NCBI GenBank assembly: GCA_002350445.1
Contig: DEEV01000074.1
Coordinates: 44,931-56,341, forward strand
Source of the DNA: Treponema sp. UBA2869
GTDB lineage: Bacteria; Spirochaetota; Spirochaetia; Treponematales; Treponemataceae
Reading direction: 5' to 3'
Length of the DNA: 11,411 bases
Positions within the stretch are counted from its first letter, which is position 1. Each line of letters opens with the position of its first letter. This document shows, piece after piece, positions 1 through 4,249 of the stretch. A program made the translations under genes and the position numbers. The notes under the pieces are model-generated. The model was not told the origin of the DNA. It was given only the letters and a program-made list of their open reading frames with translations, and searched no databases.

Positions 1-296
1 ACATCAGCCTTGCCAACCTTTCCGTTGTAACCAAGCTGAACCATGTAGTGACCGTAGCACAAGCCTAAAATAGGAATATCAAGATTTAAGATTTCAGAAT
101 TGAATTCCGGAGTATCATCATCATAAACCGAAGAAGGACCGCCAGAAAAAACAATACCCTTTGCGCCGACAAGAGATTCAACATCAGCTGAAGGAAGGGC
201 AATTTCAGAATAATAGCCAAGCATACGGAAACGCTTAGCAATCAAATGCGCATACTGCGAACCAAAATCTAAAACAATGATTTTATCTCTTGTCAT
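1..296 (-). CDS. guaA: GMP synthase (glutamine-hydrolysing), 5' part only
   Basis: GuaA makes GMP from XMP, ATP and glutamine in the cytoplasm, the last step of de novo guanine nucleotide synthesis. Only the first 98 codons are present; the gene continues past the left edge. They encode the start of the class I glutamine amidotransferase domain: an opening strand with LDFGSQYAHLIAKRFR (residues 9-24), the oxyanion-type loop SGGPSSVYDD (51-60), and the nucleophile elbow ILGLCYGHYM (76-85) with the catalytic Cys at 80. LDFGSQY is typical of GuaA rather than other amidotransferases. The residue four after the Cys is Tyr, where class I amidotransferases usually carry Gln. The start at 296 is supported by TAAGG (minus strand, 308-304), 7 nt upstream. 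The ATP-pyrophosphatase and dimerisation domains lie outside the window, so the assignment rests on the N-terminus alone. Confidence 0.9.
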   Translation of the reverse strand, partial: MTRDKIIVLDFGSQYAHLIAKRFRMLGYYSEIALPSADVESLVGAKGIVFSGGPSSVYDDDTPEFNSEILNLDIPILGLCYGHYMVQLGYNGKVGKAD

Positions 297-325
297 ATAT
301 AAACCTTAGAATTAGGAGTGCAAAG

Positions 326-356
326 CGAGTTTTGGCAGCGTAGCGGACAAAACTCG
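326..356 (-). promoter_or_regulatory. Stem-loop in the guaA leader
   Basis: CGAGTTTTG (326-334) and CAAAACTCG (348-356) form a perfect 9-bp stem around a 13-nt loop, within the predicted guaA 5' UTR and about 18 nt before the Shine-Dalgarno. No U-run follows the stem in the guaA direction, so it is not a standard terminator. It could be a leader element, a processing site or a REP-like repeat. It does not resemble a purine riboswitch. Confidence 0.4.
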
Positions 357-359
357 GAA

Positions 360-382
360 GTAACGTTACAACGCAACGTTAC
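360..382. repeat. Tandem 10-bp palindromes at the guaA transcription start
   Basis: GTAACGTTAC (360-369) is a perfect palindrome. GCAACGTTAC (373-382) repeats it with one mismatch, offset by 13 bp. Read as RNA, GTAACGTT and AACGTTAC can also pair as an 8-bp stem around a 7-nt loop. The pair covers the predicted guaA start point (about 379) and the first 20 transcribed bases, a typical place for repressor operators. The regulator is unknown. An interspersed repeat is an alternative. Confidence 0.45.
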
Positions 383-385
383 GCA

Positions 386-414
386 ATTATAGTGAGTTTG
401 CGCGTAAATTGGAA
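386..414 (-). promoter_or_regulatory. Probable sigma-70 promoter of guaA
   Basis: On the minus strand there is a perfect TATAAT at 391-386, preceded after 17 bp by TTCCAA at 414-409, a 3/6 match to the -35 consensus. The predicted transcript starts near 379 and gives a leader of about 83 nt. The promoter lies directly downstream of the lipase terminator, so guaA is probably its own transcription unit. Confidence 0.5.
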
Positions 415-420
415 GTGAAA

Positions 421-450
421 GAAAAACTAAAGACCTCGGTTTTTGAGGTC
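421..450 (-). terminator. Rho-independent terminator overlapping the lipase stop codon
   Basis: On the minus strand, GACCTC (450-445), a 7-nt loop and GAGGTC (437-432) are followed by TTTAGTTTTTC. The hairpin is made from the last codons of the hydrolase gene, and the TAG stop (429-427) lies inside the U-rich tail. It would end the asnS-lipase transcript just before the guaA promoter. Confidence 0.7.
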
Positions 451-1614
451 GGCAACAAGCTGTACGTAAAATTCACGGACATCAAAGCCTTTTATATTTT
501 CGCGGCAAAGATCAATCATATCACCATGCGAAATACCGCGTTTTGATTGCTGGTTTTCAATAAATATGTATTTTTCACCAAATTTAAAGGAATTTTCACC
601 TACAAGTCCGTCATTTCTTCCATCAAAATGCTTTACAAGGTGGTAAGAAACATTCAAAGGAAAAGTTCCGCTGGTTGCTTTTTTCATAACAGAACCAACG
701 CTCTGCGTATAAACACCGTTTGCCTTAAAATCGTAATTATCAATTTCATCAGAAATAGCCTTGCATCCTGCAGCTGTAAGGTCTGTAACAGAATCAATAA
801 ATGACGGCTCATGATCTCCAAGTTTTTTAAGTGCAGTGTTGTAAGATGCTGCAATTCTGTTTTTTAAAGGAACTGGAGCGTTGGTTAAAAGATAGTCTGC
901 AAATTCGCAGCCCTTATGAGGAGTGTTGATGGTTGTAAGCGAAGCAATGTATTCGTTCATTCCAAGTTTTGCGATTGCGTATTTAATATCAAGTCCGCCC
1001 TTAGAATGTGCAATTACGTTTACTTTTTCGCAGCCGTAAACTTCGACAATTTTTTTTATTCGGTTAGCAAGTTCAATTGCGCTTTCTTTTACCGAAGAAG
1101 CTGACTGGTGTTCTCCATAAAAACAGGTTGCTCCGTTTTTTTCAAGTTCAGAGGGAATGCGGCCCCAGTAGTTAAAGCGTTTTGAATCTCTGAAAAATAC
1201 GCCGTGAACAAAAAGAATTGGATATTTTGTTTTGCAAATTTCGAGTTTTTCGCGGGAAAGGTTCAGCCGGTTTTTCTTTTTTTCAAAAAAGTATTCCTGA
1301 AAAGTGATTGTGATTATTATTCCAAGTACAATAAAATTCACAACAGGAATAAGTCCAGTTAAAAGCCCGATTACCCTGTATTTTATGCCAAGCTGCTTTG
1401 AATAAATATAAACAAGAATTATTCCTGTCCAGAAAATGATATATTCAATAAAGAAGATTCCCAGTAAAGAAGCCCAATGTGAACGAAAAACATTTTTAAA
1501 GCCTTCATTTATTGAAAGCTGAATAAACCACAAAAGAGCAAATATTACTGTTACATAAAAAAGGGCAAGAAATAAATTTCCCAGCCCTAATTTTTCTAAT
1601 CTTTTTTTGTCCAT
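427..1614 (-). CDS. Membrane-anchored lipase/esterase, alpha/beta-hydrolase fold
   Basis: This 395-aa protein has a hydrophobic N-terminal third and a lipase-like catalytic domain. Three hydrophobic stretches are visible at about 11-33, 48-71 and 81-105. They are followed by a very basic linker (111-130) and then the hydrolase. Catalytic elements in family order are: oxyanion-hole HG in ILFVHGVFF (133-141); nucleophile elbow IAHSKGG with Ser204; INTPHKG (229-235); an acid in GRNDGLVG (332-339), probably Asp335; and the His in ISHGDMI (361-367), His363. The NDGLV and H-D spacing resembles bacterial triacylglycerol lipases. The likely reaction is hydrolysis of acyl esters of lipids at the cytoplasmic membrane; the substrate is not readable from sequence. 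The gene starts 38 bp after asnS on the same strand, so co-transcription is likely. No clear Shine-Dalgarno precedes the ATG. It ends in its own terminator. Confidence 0.8.
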   Translation of the reverse strand: MDKKRLEKLGLGNLFLALFYVTVIFALLWFIQLSINEGFKNVFRSHWASLLGIFFIEYIIFWTGIILVYIYSKQLGIKYRVIGLLTGLIPVVNFIVLGIIITITFQEYFFEKKKNRLNLSREKLEICKTKYPILFVHGVFFRDSKRFNYWGRIPSELEKNGATCFYGEHQSASSVKESAIELANRIKKIVEVYGCEKVNVIAHSKGGLDIKYAIAKLGMNEYIASLTTINTPHKGCEFADYLLTNAPVPLKNRIAASYNTALKKLGDHEPSFIDSVTDLTAAGCKAISDEIDNYDFKANGVYTQSVGSVMKKATSGTFPLNVSYHLVKHFDGRNDGLVGENSFKFGEKYIFIENQQSKRGISHGDMIDLCRENIKGFDVREFYVQLVADLKNRGL

Positions 1615-1625
1615 TTGTTATGTTT

Positions 1626-1660
1626 GTGAAGCAAACTCATTAAAACTTCACGCTAGAAGT
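1626..1660 (-). other. Overlapping alternative hairpins between asnS and the lipase gene
   Basis: Two stems in the asnS-lipase RNA share the GAAG segment. One is ACTTC (1660-1656) with GAAGT (1649-1645), followed by TTTAA. The other is GTGAAG (1651-1646) with CTTCAC (1631-1626), 11 nt before the lipase ATG. Only one can form at a time. The stems are short (5 and 6 bp), so this may be chance. Confidence 0.25.
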
Positions 1661-3113
1661 CAGCCAATTTTGGTGCTCTTGGATATGGAATTACATCGCG
1701 GATGTTTTCCATACCAGTTACGTAGCGGATAAGGCGCTCGAAACCAAGACCAAATCCTGAGTGTGGAACTGTACCAAACTTGCGAAGATCAAGATACCAG
1801 TCGTAAATTGATTCATCCATATTGCGGCGTTTGATTTCGGCAAGAAGCTTTTCGTAAGATTCTTCGCGTTCAGAACCACCAATCAATTCTCCAATACCAG
1901 GAACAAGAACGTCAACGGCTTTTACAGTTTTTCCGTCATCATTTTGTTTCATATAGAAAGATTTGATTTCTTTTGGATAGTTGAAAACCATTACAGGGCA
2001 GCCGAAAATCTTTTCTGTAAGATAGCGCTCGTGCTCAGTTGCAATGTCGCAGCCCCAGTAAGGTTTGAATTCAAATTTAGCACCGTTTGCTGCAGCTTCT
2101 TCCAGCTTTGCAATTGCGTCTGTGTAAGAAATGCGCACAAACTTAGCTTTTGCAACTTTTTCAAGACTTTCAATCAAACCTGGCTGAATGCGTTTATCAA
2201 AGAATTCAAGGTCAGAGCGGCACTTTGTCAAAGCCCAGTTCAAAAGATATTTTACAAAGTCTTCCTGAATGTCCATGTCGTCGTTAAGGTCGTAAAAAGC
2301 CATTTCGGGTTCAATCATCCAGAATTCTGCAAGGTGGCGTGGAGTGTTAGAGTTTTCTGCACGGAAAGTTGGTCCGAACGTATAAACCCGGCTCAAAGCT
2401 GTTGCCATTGTTTCTGCTTCAAGCTGACCAGAAACTGTAAGCGATGCCTTTTTACCAAAAAAGTCCTTTGAGTAATCAACAATTTTGTGTGCATCTTCAA
2501 TTTTCATTCCGCCGGCACCTGCTTTTACACCAAGTTCGGCAATTTTTTCAAGGCTCAGGGTTGTTACCTGGAACATTTCTCCAGCGCCTTCACAGTCAGA
2601 ACAAGTAATTTCTGGTGCGTTGATGTAAACAAATCCGCGTTCCTGAAAGAACGAATGAACGGCAAAAGCCATCTGATTGCGAACACGGTAAACAGCTCCA
2701 AAAGTGTTAGTGCGTGCACGAAGGTGAGCGTTGTCGCGAAGATATTCCATAGACATTTTATTTTTCTGCAAAGGATATTCTTCAGGTTTTGCCTCACCAA
2801 GGCAAACAAGAGTTTCGAGAGTAACTTCTACAGCTTGTCCGCTTGCAGGACTTTCAATTAAAATACCTTCAGCGCGGAGGCTTGCTCCAGTGTTAAGCTT
2901 TTTAAGTTCATCTTCAATCTGATTTACATTTGCATTATTAGAAGGATTATTGCGGTCAAAAGTAAGCTGAATATTTGCAAAGCAGCTACCATCGTTTACT
3001 TGAATAAAAACTAAACCTTTTGAGTCGCGAACAGAGCGAACCCAACCGCATACTGTAACTTTTCGTCCGTCCGGAGCCGAAGTCAACAAATCTTTAATTA
3101 ATACTGGTACCAT
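1653..3113 (-). CDS. asnS: Asparaginyl-tRNA synthetase
   Basis: AsnS charges tRNA-Asn with asparagine, using ATP, in the cytoplasm. At 486 aa it is slightly longer than the roughly 466 aa of the E. coli enzyme. The N-terminal OB-fold anticodon-binding domain is visible at about 16-107 (VTVCGWVRSVRDSKG). The class II catalytic core follows: motif 1 around FFQERGFVYINAPEIT (155-170), CEGAGEMF (174-181), motif 2 with TFGPTFRAENSNTPRHLAEF (245-264), and motif 3 as GFGLGFERLIRYVTG (453-467). PGIGELIGGSEREE (405-418) and the C-terminal PYPRAPKLADF are also typical of AsnS rather than AspRS. A roughly 13-residue insertion lies at about 187-213, between the CEGAGEMF strand and DYSKDFFG. Start support is AGGA 9 nt before the ATG. 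It is the first gene of an asnS-lipase unit and is divergent from the sigma-factor gene. Confidence 0.97.
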   Translation of the reverse strand: MVPVLIKDLLTSAPDGRKVTVCGWVRSVRDSKGLVFIQVNDGSCFANIQLTFDRNNPSNNANVNQIEDELKKLNTGASLRAEGILIESPASGQAVEVTLETLVCLGEAKPEEYPLQKNKMSMEYLRDNAHLRARTNTFGAVYRVRNQMAFAVHSFFQERGFVYINAPEITCSDCEGAGEMFQVTTLSLEKIAELGVKAGAGGMKIEDAHKIVDYSKDFFGKKASLTVSGQLEAETMATALSRVYTFGPTFRAENSNTPRHLAEFWMIEPEMAFYDLNDDMDIQEDFVKYLLNWALTKCRSDLEFFDKRIQPGLIESLEKVAKAKFVRISYTDAIAKLEEAAANGAKFEFKPYWGCDIATEHERYLTEKIFGCPVMVFNYPKEIKSFYMKQNDDGKTVKAVDVLVPGIGELIGGSEREESYEKLLAEIKRRNMDESIYDWYLDLRKFGTVPHSGFGLGFERLIRYVTGMENIRDVIPYPRAPKLADF

Positions 3114-3183
3114 AAAATGTATTCCTATTTAATAATAAAAATGTAATGTCCCGATTTTATCACTTTTTGAACAATGGGGGAAG

Positions 3184-3240
3184 TGTGTCAAAATGCTACA
3201 CTTTTCAACCTCAGAAAGGCGGGTGTGTCAAAATGACGCA
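3184..3240. promoter_or_regulatory. Tandem upstream activator sites for an RpoN enhancer-binding protein
   Basis: Two 17-bp elements, TGTGTCAAAATGCTACA (3184-3200) and TGTGTCAAAATGACGCA (3224-3240), share 14 of 17 positions. Each is an imperfect palindrome around AAA; the second has 6 of 7 arm bases paired and the first 5 of 7. The copies start exactly 40 bp apart, close to four helical turns. Their centres are about 189 and 149 bp upstream of the predicted sigma-54 start, the usual place for AAA+ activator binding. They also lie 70-130 bp upstream of asnS on the other side, so an effect on asnS cannot be excluded. The binding protein is not identifiable here. Confidence 0.65.
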
Positions 3241-3254
3241 TAGATAACAGATTT

Positions 3255-3320
3255 TTAGAAAAAATGAAACAAATTTCGAAATTTTTTGCAAAAAAATCAT
3301 TTTTTTATTGCCGATTTAAC
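3255..3320. other. A-tract DNA between activator sites and sigma-54 promoter
   Basis: This stretch is almost pure A/T with phased runs of A or T and includes the perfect 14-bp palindrome AAATTTCGAAATTT (3271-3284). It lies between the putative activator sites and the promoter, where IHF/HU-type bending is expected at RpoN promoters. No coding frame or RNA gene is visible in the 298-bp region 3114-3411. Confidence 0.35.
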
Positions 3321-3353
3321 TAAATTTTATTAAATTGCTGAAAAATTTATTAC

Positions 3354-3370
3354 TTGGCACAAAACTTGCT
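3354..3370 (+). promoter_or_regulatory. Sigma-54 (RpoN) promoter of the sigma-factor gene
   Basis: TTGGCAC at 3354-3360 (-24 element) and TTGCT at 3366-3370 (-12 element) match the RpoN consensus TTGGCAC-N5-TTGCT. The invariant GG (3356-3357) and GC (3368-3369) are separated by exactly 10 nt. The predicted start is about 3381, 31 nt before the ATG at 3412. Reading TTGGCA as a sigma-70 -35 box needs a poor -10 (TATGTA) at 19 bp spacing, which is a weaker explanation. Confidence 0.85.
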
Positions 3371-3411
3371 ATATAAATTATGTAGAAATAAAAAAAATGA
3401 GAGGTAAGCCG

Positions 3412-4248
3412 ATGCGTGACGAAAATATTCTTTCAATGTATCTTAAGGAAATCAACAGAATTCCACTTCTTTCTGTAGAAGAAGAAAAAGAACTTGCCGT
3501 AAAGGCTCAGCGCGGAGACAAAGCTGCAAAAGAACGTCTTGTAAAATCTAATTTAAGATTTGTTGTAAACGTTGCAAAAAAATACAGAAATCACGGACTT
3601 GATCTTACCGACTTAATCAGCGAAGGAAATATTGGACTTCTTGTTGCAATTGAAAAGTTTGATGTTTCTAAAGGTTACCGTTTTATTTCTTATGCTGTAT
3701 GGTGGATTCGTCAGAGTATTTTGAAGGCTATCTGCGAAAAGAGTCGTGCAATCCGCCTGCCGCTTAACCGTGCAAATGAACTTGTTCAGATTGAACACGC
3801 ACGAAAAGTTGTCGGTACTAAAGAAAGCACTGCAAAAGAATACGAAGAAATTGCCCGAATGTTGAATATGGATTCTTCTCATGTTCGCGAAATGATTAAT
3901 ATTGGAAAAGAGCTTGTAAGTCTTGATGCAGAAGTTAATCGCAGTGAAAATGATTCTGCTCTGGTTGGCGACTTCCAGGAAGATACATTAAATGCTCGTC
4001 CAGAAGATGCTGCAATCAACAGTGCAATGAATCATGAAATTGATAATGTAATTCAGACATTAAAGCCAAACGAAGCTCGCGTAATTCGTATGCGTTATGG
4101 TTTGAACGGTGCAAAACCTATGTCTTTAAAAGAAGTTGGTGATGCCTGCGACCTTACAAAAGAGCGAATCCGTCAGATTGAAAAGCATGCAATTATCCGT
4201 TTGCAACACCCGACACGTGCACGCCGTCTGGAAGCTTTTGTAGCTTAG
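3412..4248 (+). CDS. Group-2 (RpoD/RpoS-like) sigma-70-family RNA polymerase sigma factor
   Basis: This 278-aa factor directs core RNA polymerase to promoters. It has region 1.2 (DENILSMYLKEINRIPLL, 3-20), region 2 (SNLRFVVNVAKKYR, 46-59; DLISEGNIGLLVAIEKFD, 67-84), the -10-reading region 2.4 (YRFISYAVWWIRQSILKAI, 89-107), region 3 (about 117-175) and region 4.2 with the -35-reading helix (LTKERIRQIEKHAIIRL, 248-264). It lacks region 1.1 and the large non-conserved insert of a primary RpoD, so it is a stand-alone alternative factor, functionally RpoS-like at most. I chose ATG 3412 over 3397 because GAGAGGT lies 6-7 nt before 3412, whereas 3397 has no Shine-Dalgarno and only 16 nt of predicted leader. 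Expression is predicted to be RpoN-dependent. Its 3' end converges on recG. Confidence 0.93.
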   Translation: MRDENILSMYLKEINRIPLLSVEEEKELAVKAQRGDKAAKERLVKSNLRFVVNVAKKYRNHGLDLTDLISEGNIGLLVAIEKFDVSKGYRFISYAVWWIRQSILKAICEKSRAIRLPLNRANELVQIEHARKVVGTKESTAKEYEEIARMLNMDSSHVREMINIGKELVSLDAEVNRSENDSALVGDFQEDTLNARPEDAAINSAMNHEIDNVIQTLKPNEARVIRMRYGLNGAKPMSLKEVGDACDLTKERIRQIEKHAIIRLQHPTRARRLEAFVA

Positions 4249-4249
4249 A

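Noticed and set aside
326..382. Guanine or other purine riboswitch in the guaA leader
   Set aside because: The region is short, has only simple hairpins, and I see no three-way junction or conserved loop sequence of that class.
1944..2471. Open frame of 175 codons on the plus strand inside asnS (and another at 2487-2861)
   Set aside because: They lie wholly antisense to a well-conserved gene, show Cys/Phe-rich composition typical of antisense frames, and have no recognisable domain.
3397..3411. ATG 3397 as start of the sigma factor
   Set aside because: It has no Shine-Dalgarno and would leave only 16 nt after the predicted RpoN start; GAGAGGT is correctly spaced for ATG 3412.
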